A stretch of 64,000 nucleotides of DNA from Sulfitobacter sp. M39 (lineage in GTDB: Bacteria > Pseudomonadota > Alphaproteobacteria > Rhodobacterales > Rhodobacteraceae): assembly GCF_021735935.1 (NCBI RefSeq), contig NZ_WMDZ01000001.1:1426001-1490000 (forward strand). Reading direction: 5' to 3'. Positions within the stretch are counted from its first letter, which is position 1; the number at the start of each line of letters is the position of its first letter. The notes under the pieces are model-generated. The model made no database searches, had not been told where the DNA came from, and saw only the letters and a list, made by a program, of their open reading frames with translations. Positions 36,264 through 46,131 of this stretch are shown here, piece after piece. The translations under genes were made by a program, and so were the position numbers.

Positions 36264-37448
36264 ATGTTAACGACCATCATTTCGTTCGGGGTCATACTGG
36301 CTTTGGGCTTAACTATTTTCTGTACGATCAAGTGGTGGAACCTGCCGCTGACCGGCGTGACGCCGGTGCCGCTGTTCACCTTTATCGCGATCCTCTTTAC
36401 GTCGGGGCTGGATGTGGGGCTGATCATGTTCCCGCTGGCCTTCGACTTCCCGCTTTATGCGGATACGGCCACCGAGCCAGCCTATGGGTTCACCAACCCG
36501 CTGGCGCTTGAATTCGGGTTTTGGGGCTTTCTGATCTGGGCGTTCTATTTCCTGACGACCTTCTATTTCTGCGCCATCGAGCCGCGGGTGAAGTTCTTTG
36601 AGATCCCCGCGATCAAGCTGCTGAACAACATCGTGATCATCACCACTTGTGCCTTCACCGGTGCGTTGTTCCTGATCTATATGCCCTATTACATCGCCGA
36701 GGTCGGCGACGGAGAGACGATCCTGCCGGTCTTCTACCTGATCTGCTTCCTCGTGATCTTGATTGCGGCCTTCAGTTCGACGGACCTCAAGTTTGTGCGC
36801 GTGCTGTCTGTCAGCTCGACCCTGCTGTTTCTGGCGTTGATTGCTTACATGTGGCTGAACGCCGGCATGGGACTGGGCGAATTCACCTCAACGGCAAGCA
36901 ACCTTGGTGGCTATTTCGCGAACATCCACAAGTTCATCATCCCGCTGACGGATTACCACGAATTCTACCTGTTCTGGTGGTTCGCCTGGTCTATCATGAT
37001 CGGGCAGTTCGTTAGCCGCTTTGTCGGCGGGCTGAAGACGTGGCAACTGCTGGCATCCTTGCTGGTATTCCCGTCGATCCCCTTGGGGCTGTGGTTCTCG
37101 GTGCTGTACTACTACCACCTGAACGGCATCGGTACCGCGGGCTTCCCGAACTGGGCCATGACCATCGTGGGCATCGTGTTCGTGATCAACTCTTTCGACA
37201 GTTTGATCCGGCTCTACACCGATAACCTCAACTTCACGACCGAGCGCTTTGGCACGGTGTCTTACGTGCTGGCGAACGCCATCGGCCTATTCGTGCTGAC
37301 CCTGCTGTTCCAAAGCCAGTGGCTGCAAATCCAGTGGGTCGGGACCATCGTGATCGGCATCTACCTGCTGGCGCTTGGCTATATGTTCTTTGTCAAACGC
37401 CGTCACCTGCACGGGCTGGATGGCAACGCCAATATCCCGGCCGAATAA
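36264..37448 (+). CDS. Short, divergent BCCT-like transporter of the bet operon
   Basis: 394 residues, with about ten to eleven hydrophobic helices spread along the chain. FYLFWWFAWSIMIGQFVSRF resembles the aromatic BCCT signature WxWWxxWxPFxGxFIARIS, and FGFWGFLIWAFYFLTTFYF also looks BCCT-like. Normal BCCT proteins are 500-700 residues with 12 helices, so this one is about a quarter shorter. Position between betC and betB argues for choline, choline-sulfate or betaine uptake. CGGAGGGA precedes the ATG. The family assignment is likely but not certain. Confidence 0.7.
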   Translation: MLTTIISFGVILALGLTIFCTIKWWNLPLTGVTPVPLFTFIAILFTSGLDVGLIMFPLAFDFPLYADTATEPAYGFTNPLALEFGFWGFLIWAFYFLTTFYFCAIEPRVKFFEIPAIKLLNNIVIITTCAFTGALFLIYMPYYIAEVGDGETILPVFYLICFLVILIAAFSSTDLKFVRVLSVSSTLLFLALIAYMWLNAGMGLGEFTSTASNLGGYFANIHKFIIPLTDYHEFYLFWWFAWSIMIGQFVSRFVGGLKTWQLLASLLVFPSIPLGLWFSVLYYYHLNGIGTAGFPNWAMTIVGIVFVINSFDSLIRLYTDNLNFTTERFGTVSYVLANAIGLFVLTLLFQSQWLQIQWVGTIVIGIYLLALGYMFFVKRRHLHGLDGNANIPAE

Positions 37449-37463
37449 CCCTTAAACCTGAGC

Positions 37464-37486
37464 GGCCCCGCCATACGGGCGGGGCC
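37464..37486 (+). other. Intercistronic hairpin between transporter and betB
   Basis: GGCCCCGCC-ATACG-GGCGGGGCC, a perfect 9-bp GC stem with a 5-nt loop, 19 bp before the betB start. There is no T-run, so it is not a standard terminator. It may stabilise or separate segments of the bet mRNA. Confidence 0.55.
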
Positions 37487-37505
37487 CAACCGAAAAGAGA
37501 GACCT

Positions 37506-38957
37506 ATGCAAACGCAACCCACCGCCAGCCATTTCATCAACGGCGAATATGTCGAAGATACCAACGGCACCCCGATCGAGGTGATCTACCCGGCCACGGG
37601 CGAGGTCATCGCGACCGTCTATGCCGCCACGCCGGAAATCGTCGAGAAAGCCATCACCGCCGCGCGGGACGCGCAAGTTGCTTGGGCCGCGATGACCGGT
37701 ACCGAACGGGGCCGTATCCTGCGCCGCGCCGCCGACATCATGCGCGAACGCAACCACGATCTGTCGATCCTTGAGACGTATGACACCGGCAAACCCTATC
37801 AGGAAACCTCGGTTGCGGATGCGACCAGCGGTGCGGATGCGCTGGAATATTTCGGCGGTCTGGCGGCCTCTCTGACGGGCGAACATATCCAGCTGGGCGA
37901 AGACTGGGTCTATACCCGCCGCGAACCTTTGGGCGTCTGTGTCGGTATCGGCGCATGGAACTATCCGACGCAAATCGCGTGCTGGAAAGGCGCACCGGCG
38001 CTGGCCTGCGGGAACTCGATCATCTTCAAGCCGTCCGAGACGACGCCGCTTTGCGCGCTGAAAGTCGCGGAAATTCTGGTAGAGGCAGGGCTGCCCGCCG
38101 GTCTTTATAACGTTGTGCAGGGCATGGGCGAAGTGGGGGCCTCCCTTGTGACCGACCTGCGCGTCGACAAGGTCTCGCTCACCGGCTCTGTACCCACGGG
38201 CCGCAAAGTCTATGCCGCCGCTGCCGAAGGTATCAAGCACGTCACGATGGAACTGGGCGGCAAGTCCCCGATGATCGTGTTCGAGGACGCCGACATTGAA
38301 AACGCCATCAGTGGCGCGATCTTGGGGAATTTCTACAGCTCGGGTCAAATCTGTTCGAACGGCACCCGTGTCTTCGTACACCGCGATATCAAGGAGGCAT
38401 TCCTGAAACGCTTGGCCGAGCGGCTTGAGACTGCTGTGATCGGCGACCCGATGGACCCTGACACCAGCTTTGGCCCGATGGTATCAAAGCGCCAGATGGA
38501 GATCGCGCTTGGCTATGTCGAAAAGGGCAAGGCCGAAGGCGCGCGTCTGGTCTATGGCGGGGCGGCGATCGACCGCGACGGATTTTACATGCAGCCCACT
38601 GTCTTTGCTGATGTGACCGACGACATGTCCATCGCGCGCGAAGAGATTTTCGGGCCGGTCATGTCGGTGCTGGATTTCGAGACCGAGGAAGAGGTCATGG
38701 CCCGTGCCAATGCGACCGAATTCGGTCTGGCCGCCGGTGTGTTCACCAAAGACCTGTCCCGCGCGCACCGCGTCGCGGCGGGGTTCGAGGCGGGCACCTG
38801 CTATATCAACACCTATAACGACGCACCGGTCGAAGCCCCCTTTGGCGGCATGAAAAATTCGGGCGTGGGGCGCGAGAACTCCAAGGCGGCGATTGATCAC
38901 TATAGCCAGCTGAAAACCGTCTACGTGCGCATGGGCGATATGGAAGCGCCTTTCTAG
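37506..38957 (+). CDS. betB: Betaine-aldehyde dehydrogenase
   Basis: 483 residues. NAD+-dependent oxidation of betaine aldehyde to glycine betaine. The catalytic Cys283 ([11 protein letters not shown]) and general-base Glu249 (MELGGKSP) are present, with the NAD-binding [20 protein letters not shown] region and the C-terminal [19 protein letters not shown]. The length is typical. It lies 57 bp after the transporter. Confidence 0.96.
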   Translation: MQTQPTASHFINGEYVEDTNGTPIEVIYPATGEVIATVYAATPEIVEKAITAARDAQVAWAAMTGTERGRILRRAADIMRERNHDLSILETYDTGKPYQETSVADATSGADALEYFGGLAASLTGEHIQLGEDWVYTRREPLGVCVGIGAWNYPTQIACWKGAPALACGNSIIFKPSETTPLCALKVAEILVEAGLPAGLYNVVQGMGEVGASLVTDLRVDKVSLTGSVPTGRKVYAAAAEGIKHVTMELGGKSPMIVFEDADIENAISGAILGNFYSSGQICSNGTRVFVHRDIKEAFLKRLAERLETAVIGDPMDPDTSFGPMVSKRQMEIALGYVEKGKAEGARLVYGGAAIDRDGFYMQPTVFADVTDDMSIAREEIFGPVMSVLDFETEEEVMARANATEFGLAAGVFTKDLSRAHRVAAGFEAGTCYINTYNDAPVEAPFGGMKNSGVGRENSKAAIDHYSQLKTVYVRMGDMEAPF

Positions 38958-39216
38958 GGGCTGATCCAACGCTGCGCTAACGCGCATGCGATACTTGGGG
39001 CACGCATTTGGCCCGGGCTTTCCTTCGGCAAGAATGGGGGCTTGGGCAGGGCGTGCCGGAATATGCTGAGAGGTGCTTGACGGATCGGTCTGATCCTCAA
39101 GTCACCGCGACAATGTTGGGATGCGAGTCTTGCGCGCGTCAAGGACCAGCCGCGCCGGGGCGCGGGGCCTGCGGCCTCGTTGACCCGCACAAGACTCACG
39201 GAAGGAAGGCGATAGG
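38958..39216. other. 259-bp gap between betB and betA
   Basis: No convincing ORF or repeat is seen. It could hold a promoter or processing site for betA; GAAGGAAGG lies just before the betA ATG. Confidence 0.4.
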
Positions 39217-40875
39217 ATGGAAGCTGAATTTATTATCGTAGGGGCGGGCAGCGCGGGCTGCGCGATGGCGTACCGCCTGGCCACGGCAGGGCGCAAGGTA
39301 TTGGTGATCGAACATGGTGGCAGCGATGCGGGGCCGTTCATCCAGATGCCGGCGGCGCTGTCCTACCCGATGAACATGAAAACCTACGACTGGGGGTTCC
39401 AGTCCGAACCCGAACCGCATTTGAACAACCGTCGTCTGGCGACCCCGCGTGGCAAGGTGATTGGCGGATCGTCCTCAATCAACGGGATGGTCTATGTGCG
39501 CGGGCACGCGATGGACTATGACCACTGGGAAGAACAGGGGGCCGACGGCTGGGGCTATGCCGATGTGCTGCCCTATTTCAAACGCATGGAAAGCTGGCAC
39601 GATGGCGGCCACGGGGGCGACCCCGACTGGCGCGGCACTGACGGCCCGCTGCATGTCAGCCGTGGCCCCCGCGAAAATCCCTTGTTCGAAGCCTTTGTCG
39701 AGGCGGGCAAACAAGCGGGATACGAGGCGACCGACGATTATAACGGCGAGAAACAGGAAGGCTTCGGCCCGATGGAGCAGACGGTCTGGAAGGGCCGGCG
39801 CTGGTCCGCGGCCAACGCCTATCTGCGGCCCGCGCAAAAGACCGGCAACGTCGAACTCGTACGCGCCTTGGCGCAGCGGATCGTGATCGAAGACGGTCGC
39901 GCTGTCGGGGTCGAGGTGCTGCGCGGTGGCAAGACCGAGGTGCTGCGCGCCAGCGGCGAGGTGATCATCGCGGCGTCCTCCATCAACTCGCCCAAGCTGC
40001 TGATGCTGTCGGGCATCGGCCCTGCCGCGCATCTGGCAGGGCATGGTATCGAGGTGATCGCCGACCGTCCCGGTGTGGGCCAGAACCTGCAAGACCACCT
40101 TGAACTGTATATCCAGATGGCCGCCAGCCAGCCGATTACGCTGTACAAGCACTGGAACATCTTTTCCAAGGCCGTGATCGGCGCGCAGTGGTTGTTCACG
40201 AAAACCGGCATGGGCGCGTCGAACCAGTTTGAAAGCGCGGCCTTCATCCGGTCGAAGGCGGGGATCAAATACCCTGACATCCAGTATCACTTCCTGCCGA
40301 TCGCCGTGCGCTATGACGGGCAGGCCGCCGCCGAAGGCCACGGGTTTCAGGCGCATGTGGGGCCGATGCGGTCGACCTCGCGCGGGTCTGTCACCCTGGC
40401 CTCGGGCAATCCGGCCGACGCGCCGAAAATCTTTTTCAACTACATGTCGCAAGACAAGGATTGGGAGGAGTTCCGCACCTGTATTCGCCTCACCCGCGAG
40501 ATCTTTGCGCAGGACGCCTTCAAACCCTTCGTCAAACACGAGATCCAGCCGGGGGCCGATGTGCAAAGCGACGAGGAGCTTAATGCCTTCATCCGTGAAC
40601 ATGCCGAAAGCGCCTATCACCCCTGTGGTACCTGCCGCATGGGCCGCGCCGATGACCCGCAGGCGGTGGTCGATCCGCAGGGCCGTGTGATCGGGGTAGA
40701 GGGGCTGCGTGTCGCCGACAGCTCGATCTTCCCGCGGATCACCAATGGCAACCTGAACGCCCCGTCCATCATGGTGGGCGAGAAAATCTCGGACCATGTG
40801 CTGGGGCTTGATCCATTGGCCGCGGCGAATGACGCGCCCTGGATTCACCCCGACTGGGAAACCGCGCAGCGCTAA
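39217..40875 (+). CDS. betA: Choline dehydrogenase
   Basis: 552-residue GMC-family flavoprotein oxidising choline to betaine aldehyde at the membrane. The FAD Rossmann motif is G9-A-G-S-A-G14, the GMC signature [18 protein letters not shown] is at about 85-105, and the active-site His468 lies in [10 protein letters not shown], with an Asn/His partner in [10 protein letters not shown]. The length is normal for BetA. It is the last gene of the bet cluster. Confidence 0.97.
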   Translation: MEAEFIIVGAGSAGCAMAYRLATAGRKVLVIEHGGSDAGPFIQMPAALSYPMNMKTYDWGFQSEPEPHLNNRRLATPRGKVIGGSSSINGMVYVRGHAMDYDHWEEQGADGWGYADVLPYFKRMESWHDGGHGGDPDWRGTDGPLHVSRGPRENPLFEAFVEAGKQAGYEATDDYNGEKQEGFGPMEQTVWKGRRWSAANAYLRPAQKTGNVELVRALAQRIVIEDGRAVGVEVLRGGKTEVLRASGEVIIAASSINSPKLLMLSGIGPAAHLAGHGIEVIADRPGVGQNLQDHLELYIQMAASQPITLYKHWNIFSKAVIGAQWLFTKTGMGASNQFESAAFIRSKAGIKYPDIQYHFLPIAVRYDGQAAAEGHGFQAHVGPMRSTSRGSVTLASGNPADAPKIFFNYMSQDKDWEEFRTCIRLTREIFAQDAFKPFVKHEIQPGADVQSDEELNAFIREHAESAYHPCGTCRMGRADDPQAVVDPQGRVIGVEGLRVADSSIFPRITNGNLNAPSIMVGEKISDHVLGLDPLAAANDAPWIHPDWETAQR

Positions 40876-40940
40876 GGGGCTGGACCCTTGGTCGAGAGGC
40901 CACAAGTGTTAACGAAAGTTAACCTTAGTTAATATCTCTG

Positions 40941-40972
40941 GTTGATTGGGGCGTGGAAACACCCCAATCAAC
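40941..40972 (+). promoter_or_regulatory. Strong hairpin immediately before the nuclease start codon
   Basis: GTTGATTGGGG (40941-40951) pairs perfectly with CCCCAATCAAC (40962-40972). An alternative pairing extends the stem (GTG/CAC) with one bulged C and a GAAA tetraloop. It ends 5 nt before the ATG at 40978 and would cover the ribosome-binding region. A second small inverted repeat, GTTAAC-GAAA-GTTAAC, lies at 40908-40923. Confidence 0.6.
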
Positions 40973-40977
40973 GGGAT

Positions 40978-41664
40978 ATGAAAGCCATCCTTCACACATG
41001 TTTCGCAGCGGCGCTGGTCGCCGTTTTCACGCAGCCCGCTGCGGCGGTCGAACCGCGCCTGACGGGCGAGATCCGGGTGATCGACGGCGATACGATCGCA
41101 TTGGGTGAGACGCGGATCAGGCTTTTCGGCATCGATGCGGTCGAAGGGGATCAGCCTTGCCGTTCAGCGGATGGGCGCGTGTTGAACTGCGGCGCTTGGG
41201 TGACGGCGCAGGTGCGCGCCACCTATGACGGACAGCGGGCCGACTGCCAGCGGGTGGATACCGACCGCTATGGCCGGATTGTCGCGCGCTGTGCCGCCTT
41301 GGGGCAGGACATGGGGCAAGCCTTGGTCGCGGCGGGGCTGGCCTTTTCCTACGCGCGCTACAGCCGCGCCTATGTCGCGAGTGAAGCGGCGGCCAAGCGG
41401 GCAGGACGCGGGGTGCATGTCTATGAAACGCAGCGCCCCGATGCCTATCGCAAAGCCTCTAGAACGGTGGCGAAACCCGTCGCCTCGGCAGGGCCGGGCG
41501 GTTGTGTGATCAAGGGGAATGTCAGCAGCAAGGGCACGCGGATCTTTCACGTGCCCGGACAGCACGACTATGACCGTACCGTGATCCGCACCGACAAGGG
41601 CGAACGCTGGTTCTGCAGCGCGGCGCAGGCGCGTGCCGCCGGATGGCGGGCGGCTAAGCGGTAA
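40978..41664 (+). CDS. Secreted thermonuclease-like (SNase) protein
   Basis: 228 residues. A signal peptide (MKAILHTCFAAALVAVFTQP, cleavage near AAA-VEP) is followed by an SNase/TNase domain (about 30-150: EIRVIDGDTIALGETRIRL, GIDAVEGDQPC, DRYGRIVARC, ALVAAGLAFSY). The C-terminal segment KGNVSSKGTRIFHVPGQHDY is seen in other bacterial nuclease-like secreted proteins. It probably degrades extracellular or periplasmic nucleic acid. The start lies directly behind a strong hairpin. Confidence 0.88.
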   Translation: MKAILHTCFAAALVAVFTQPAAAVEPRLTGEIRVIDGDTIALGETRIRLFGIDAVEGDQPCRSADGRVLNCGAWVTAQVRATYDGQRADCQRVDTDRYGRIVARCAALGQDMGQALVAAGLAFSYARYSRAYVASEAAAKRAGRGVHVYETQRPDAYRKASRTVAKPVASAGPGGCVIKGNVSSKGTRIFHVPGQHDYDRTVIRTDKGERWFCSAAQARAAGWRAAKR

Positions 41665-41668
41665 GCGG

Positions 41669-43069
41669 TCAATCCACCTGATAGGGCAGCACGTCGCGCA
41701 GGTTCGGGTCTACCACCAGTTGGCGTTCCAGCGGCGGCACAGACCGCTGGTGGCAATGTTTACGTTCGCAGATACGGCAAGATATGCCGATAGGTTCAAA
41801 CGCAGAGGCGCGGGTGGTGTCCATCCCGTCGGCATAGACCAGCGCGGGCGCATGGCGCACCTCGCACCCCAGTGAAATCGCATAGCGCCGCACCGGTGCG
41901 CCAAACCGCCCCGCCGGTTTCGAGATGTCCCGCGCCAGCGAGATATAGCGTACCCCGTCCGGCGTTTCGGCCAGCTGGCGCAGGAAGCGGCCCGGCGTTT
42001 CAAAGGCGCTGTGCACGTTCCACAGGGGGCAGGCTCCGCCAAACCGCGCGAATTGCAGACGGGTGGCCGAATGGCGTTTGGTGATCGTGCCCGCCTGATC
42101 CACACGGACAAAGAAGAACGGAATCCCCTTTGACCCCGGGCGTTGCAGCGTCGACAGCCGATGCGCGACCTGTTCGATCGACGCCCCAAAATCGGAGGCC
42201 AGCACCTCAAGGTCATGGCGGCAGCTTTGGGCGCGCTCCAGAAACCGAGCGTAGGGCATCAGCGCGGCCCCGGCAAAGTAGTTCGCCAGCCCCATCTTCG
42301 CGATGTCACGGGCCGCAGGGCTGTTGAAACGCGCGAAATCCAAGGTTGCCTCAAGCAGGTCGTTCTGGCGCACAAGGGCGACCTGTAGCAGCATCTGGAA
42401 CGTCTGTGTGGCCTGCGAGGCGCGGGCCGATACATGCAATACGCCGCTGGCCGGATCATAGCGGCGCAGGGCATCTGTCTCGTCGAAGGCGACGGTGATG
42501 CCTGCGCTGGACAGCGCCTCTAGCGTGGTGTCGCGCAGGCTTTGGCCGGTGCCGGTGTCGCGGGCGAAATACTCCGCGGCGCGGTCCACGGCATCCAGAT
42601 AATTGTCGCAATAATGGAAGAAGTCGCGCACCTCTTCCCACGGGCTGGGGGAAGGGCGGGCATCTTCGCGGCCCAAGGCTTCGTCCAGATAGGCCAGCCG
42701 TTCCTGGGTCTGGCGGTGGCTTTGGTGCAGCTTGATGAATGCCCGCGCCAGCCCCGGCGCGTTGGAGGCCGCAAGCTGCACATCGGCCAGCGGCAGCACA
42801 TCGCCCTCGAACACCGGATCGGACAGGACTTCGCGCATGTCGCTGACCAACCGTTCGCTGTCCCCGCTCGACAGTTCGGTGACATCCATCCCGAATTCAG
42901 ACGCCAGCGCCAACACGACCGTGGTGCTGACGGGTCGGTTATTGTTCTCCATCTGGTTCAAGTACGGAAGGGATACGCCAAGGCGCGCGGCGAATTCTTT
43001 CTGGGTATGAGCCAGATTTGTGCGCAGCTCGCGCAGTTTTGCGCCAGCGTATAGCTTTTGGATCGCCAT
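41669..43069 (-). CDS. pccR: ScfR/PccR-type short-chain acyl-CoA transcription regulator
   Basis: 466 residues. An XRE HTH lies at about 8-65 (LRELRTNLAHTQKEFAARLG, LPYLNQMENNNRPVS). An ImmA/IrrE-related middle domain follows (about 120-310; its HExxH-type helix is not clearly intact), then a Cys-rich C-terminal DUF2083-like domain (ISCRICERKHCHQRSVPPLE). This is the layout of the ScfR family; in Rhodobacter sphaeroides PccR activates propionyl-CoA carboxylase genes. pccB lies 1.5 kb away and both promoters carry TTTGCAAA boxes. The symbol is assigned on family, context and these sites. Confidence 0.85.
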   Translation of the reverse strand: MAIQKLYAGAKLRELRTNLAHTQKEFAARLGVSLPYLNQMENNNRPVSTTVVLALASEFGMDVTELSSGDSERLVSDMREVLSDPVFEGDVLPLADVQLAASNAPGLARAFIKLHQSHRQTQERLAYLDEALGREDARPSPSPWEEVRDFFHYCDNYLDAVDRAAEYFARDTGTGQSLRDTTLEALSSAGITVAFDETDALRRYDPASGVLHVSARASQATQTFQMLLQVALVRQNDLLEATLDFARFNSPAARDIAKMGLANYFAGAALMPYARFLERAQSCRHDLEVLASDFGASIEQVAHRLSTLQRPGSKGIPFFFVRVDQAGTITKRHSATRLQFARFGGACPLWNVHSAFETPGRFLRQLAETPDGVRYISLARDISKPAGRFGAPVRRYAISLGCEVRHAPALVYADGMDTTRASAFEPIGISCRICERKHCHQRSVPPLERQLVVDPNLRDVLPYQVD

Positions 43070-43081
43070 CGGGGTGGGGCC

Positions 43082-43121
43082 TTTGCAAAGTTATTGGTTC
43101 TGCAAACCGTATCTTTGCAAA
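43082..43121. promoter_or_regulatory. TTTGCAAA boxes upstream of the pccR gene
   Basis: TTTGCAAA occurs at 43082-43089 and 43114-43121 (centres 32 bp apart), with a degenerate TCTGCAAA at 43099-43106 midway. They lie immediately before the regulator start codon (43069, minus strand). This fits autoregulation by the ScfR-family protein. Confidence 0.7.
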
Positions 43122-43140
43122 CTAGTGGCGGCAAGGCCCG

Positions 43141-44358
43141 TCAGGCGATACCAAGCGCCCGTTCACGGCGGATCACGACCAAGATCGACGCGACACCCGC
43201 GACGGCCGTAGCCAGCATGATCCAGAGCAGCGGATAGGCTCCGGTTTCTTCGCTCAGCAGGGCACCGGCCAGAATGCTCAGCCCCGCACCACCGCCAATC
43301 ATGATCGCGCCGCCAAGCCCGGATGCCGTGCCCGCCAGATGCGGGCGTACCGACAACAGGCCCGCGGTCGCGTTGGGGATGCACAACCCGTTGCCAAGGC
43401 CCACCAGCGTCATCATGCCAAAGAAGGATAGCGGCGATCCATAGCCCAGCAGGAAGATCATCATCGACACCGAACCGCCAATCGCATTGGCCAAACAGCC
43501 CCAAAGCACCAGCGTGTTGACGCCGACCACGGTCGCTTTGCGGGCCGTGATAAAGTTGCCAAGGAAATAGCCCACGGCAGGCGCGCCGAAATAGATGCCA
43601 AGCTCGGCCGGTTCCATGCCGAAAACGACGCTGCCTACAAAGGGCGCGCCGCCAAGGTAGGCAAAGAACGCCCCCGAGCAGCAGGCCGCCGCCATCGAAT
43701 ACCCCCAGAACCGCGGAGAGCCGAGCAGCTCGGGGTATTCGGCGAATTGCTGGGTCAGCGTGCGCCCTGACGCGACGTGGGTCTCGCCAAGGTCGAACCA
43801 TGTGATCGCCAGTACCAGCGCCCCGATCCAGAACATCGCCCAGAAGGTCGCCTGCCAGCCGAAGGATTGTTCCAGCAACCCGCCCACAGCGGGGGAGATC
43901 ATGGGCACCAGCGCCATGCCCATCGTGACATAGCCGATCATCGAGGCGGCTTTATCTTGGGCGAACATATCGCGGACCACTGCACGGCTTAGCACCATCG
44001 ACACGGCGACGATGGCCTGCACGCAGCGGAAGGCAAGGAACACAGCCGTCGTGGGGGCGTAGATACAGCCCACCGTCGCAACCATATATATCGCCAACCC
44101 CCACAGCAGCACATTGCGGCGGCCTAGATTATCCGAAATCGGGCCGATCAGCACCTGCAATACCGCGCTGCACAGCAGATAAAGCGGCACGGAAAGCTGC
44201 ATCACAGAGTAATCGGCGTCGAAATATTCAGCCATAGCGGGAAGGCTTGGCAGGAACATATTCATCGCCAGCGCCCCGATCCCAGAAAGAAGGATCAGCG
44301 TGGAAATATGCGGGGGGGATGTTTTATCCAGAAAACGGACGGGGTTATCCTTGATCAT
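43141..44358 (-). CDS. MFS exporter, Bcr/CflA family
   Basis: 405 residues, 12 helices. The loop 2-3 motif LIGPISDNLGRRNVLLWG (motif A) and the motif-C region PMISPAVGGLLEQSFGW match Bcr/CflA (DHA1) multidrug exporters. It lies between the pccR and pccB genes and is transcribed divergently from pccB, so the pccB TTTGCAAA boxes sit in its upstream region too. The substrate is unknown; a link to propionate is only by context. Confidence 0.9.
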   Translation of the reverse strand: MIKDNPVRFLDKTSPPHISTLILLSGIGALAMNMFLPSLPAMAEYFDADYSVMQLSVPLYLLCSAVLQVLIGPISDNLGRRNVLLWGLAIYMVATVGCIYAPTTAVFLAFRCVQAIVAVSMVLSRAVVRDMFAQDKAASMIGYVTMGMALVPMISPAVGGLLEQSFGWQATFWAMFWIGALVLAITWFDLGETHVASGRTLTQQFAEYPELLGSPRFWGYSMAAACCSGAFFAYLGGAPFVGSVVFGMEPAELGIYFGAPAVGYFLGNFITARKATVVGVNTLVLWGCLANAIGGSVSMMIFLLGYGSPLSFFGMMTLVGLGNGLCIPNATAGLLSVRPHLAGTASGLGGAIMIGGGAGLSILAGALLSEETGAYPLLWIMLATAVAGVASILVVIRRERALGIA

Positions 44359-44419
44359 TGCATATCAGTATGCCTGCGGTTGCATCTTGTCTATCCAGAA
44401 CCATACGGTAACCGAACGA

Positions 44420-44475
44420 TTTGCAAGTTTTCAATTAGCAAGGAGAAGGGTGTATAGTTTTTGCAAATTTGCAAA
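44420..44475. promoter_or_regulatory. TTTGCAAA boxes upstream of pccB
   Basis: Two adjacent TTTGCAAA boxes (44460-44467 and 44468-44475) form one palindrome, and degenerate copies TTTGCAAG (44420-44427) and TTAGCAAG (44436-44443) lie upstream. Centre spacings are 8, 16, 24 and 40 bp. The region is the shared gap between the divergent MFS gene and pccB. It matches the reported target motif of PccR in R. sphaeroides (recalled from the literature). Confidence 0.75.
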
Positions 44476-44536
44476 AATGCGCTTTGGTTCGCGCGGGGGC
44501 GGCGTTACGGTGGCGGAAATCTTATAGAGGTGCGTG

Positions 44537-46069
44537 ATGAAAGATATTCTGGAACAGCTTGAAACCCGCCGCGACGACGCCCGACTGGGCGGAGGGCAAA
44601 AGCGCATTGACGCGCAGCACGCCCGTGGCAAGCTGACCGCCCGCGAGCGGATCGACCTGTTGCTTGATGATGGGTCGTTTGAAGAATTCGACATGTTCGT
44701 CACCCACCGCTGCACCGACTTCGGGATGGAGCAGCAAAAACCCGCAGGTGACGGCGTTGTCACCGGTTGGGGCACGATCAATGGCCGTCTGGTCTATGTC
44801 TTCAGTCAGGATTTCACGGTCTTTGGCGGATCGCTGTCCCAGACCCACGCGCAGAAGATCTGCAAGATTCAGGATATGGCGATCCAGAACGGTGCGCCTG
44901 TCATCGGGATCAACGATTCCGGCGGTGCGCGTATTCAGGAAGGCGTCGACAGCCTCGCGGGCTATGCCGAAGTGTTCCAACGCAATATCGAGGCCTCCGG
45001 TGTGATCCCGCAGATCAGCGTGATCATGGGGCCATGTGCGGGCGGGGCGGTCTATTCCCCTGCGATGACCGACTTTATCTTCATGGTCAAAGACACGTCC
45101 TATATGTTCGTGACAGGCCCTGACGTGGTGAAAACCGTGACCAACGAACAGGTCACCGCAGAGGAATTGGGCGGCGCGACGACGCACACGCGCAAATCCT
45201 CCGTCGCGGATGGCGCGTTTGAAAATGACGTCGAAGCACTGGCCGAGGTGCGTCGTCTGGTCGATTTCCTGCCTGCCAACAACCGCGACCTGCCGCCCGT
45301 GCGCCCGTTCTTTGACGAGCCCGACCGAATCGAGGCGTCGCTTGATACTTTGGTGCCCAGCAACGCCAACACGCCCTATGACATGAAAGAGCTGATCCAC
45401 AAGCTTGCGGATGAAGGCGATTTTTACGAAATTCAGGAAGACTTCGCCAAGAACATCCTGACCGGCTTTATCCGTATCGAAGGGCGCACCGTGGGTGTGG
45501 TCGCAAACCAGCCGATGGTGCTGGCGGGGTGCCTTGATATCGACAGCTCGCGCAAGGCGGCGCGGTTTGTGCGCTTCTGCGATGCGTTCGAGATTCCGAT
45601 CCTGACGCTGGTGGACGTGCCCGGCTTCCTCCCCGGTACGGGGCAGGAATATGGCGGCGTGATCAAACACGGTGCCAAGCTGCTGTTCGCCTATGGCGAA
45701 GCGACGGTGCCGATGGTGACGGTCATCACCCGCAAAGCCTATGGCGGCGCTTATGACGTGATGGCGTCCAAGCACCTGCGGTCCGACTTCAACTACGCGT
45801 GGCCCACAGCCGAGATTGCCGTGATGGGGGCCAAGGGCGCGACAGAGATCATCCACCGTGCCGATCTGAACGACCCCGAAAAGATCGCACGACACACCGC
45901 CGACTACGAAGAGCGTTTCGCGAACCCCTTTGTGGCGGCAGAGCGTGGCTTTATCGACGAAGTGATCCAGCCGCGTACCACGCGCAAGCGGATTGCCCGC
46001 GCCTTTGCCTCGTTGCGCAACAAGAAAGCCGCAATGCCTTGGAAAAAGCATAACAACATCCCGCTCTAA
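44537..46069 (+). CDS. pccB: Propionyl-CoA carboxylase beta (carboxyltransferase) subunit
   Basis: 510 residues. It transfers CO2 from carboxybiotin to propionyl-CoA, giving methylmalonyl-CoA. Carboxyltransferase N- and C-halves are complete: [41 protein letters not shown] and [16 protein letters not shown] (oxyanion hole), then [20 protein letters not shown] and [13 protein letters not shown] 44537 follows AGAGG; a GTG three bases earlier is unlikely. Its promoter carries PccR-type boxes. Confidence 0.97.
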   Translation: MKDILEQLETRRDDARLGGGQKRIDAQHARGKLTARERIDLLLDDGSFEEFDMFVTHRCTDFGMEQQKPAGDGVVTGWGTINGRLVYVFSQDFTVFGGSLSQTHAQKICKIQDMAIQNGAPVIGINDSGGARIQEGVDSLAGYAEVFQRNIEASGVIPQISVIMGPCAGGAVYSPAMTDFIFMVKDTSYMFVTGPDVVKTVTNEQVTAEELGGATTHTRKSSVADGAFENDVEALAEVRRLVDFLPANNRDLPPVRPFFDEPDRIEASLDTLVPSNANTPYDMKELIHKLADEGDFYEIQEDFAKNILTGFIRIEGRTVGVVANQPMVLAGCLDIDSSRKAARFVRFCDAFEIPILTLVDVPGFLPGTGQEYGGVIKHGAKLLFAYGEATVPMVTVITRKAYGGAYDVMASKHLRSDFNYAWPTAEIAVMGAKGATEIIHRADLNDPEKIARHTADYEERFANPFVAAERGFIDEVIQPRTTRKRIARAFASLRNKKAAMPWKKHNNIPL

Positions 46070-46131
46070 CGTCGTTTAATCCATATCCCTTGCGGTGCCT
46101 TTTCAGGCACCCCGAGGGGCAGGAGACCGCT

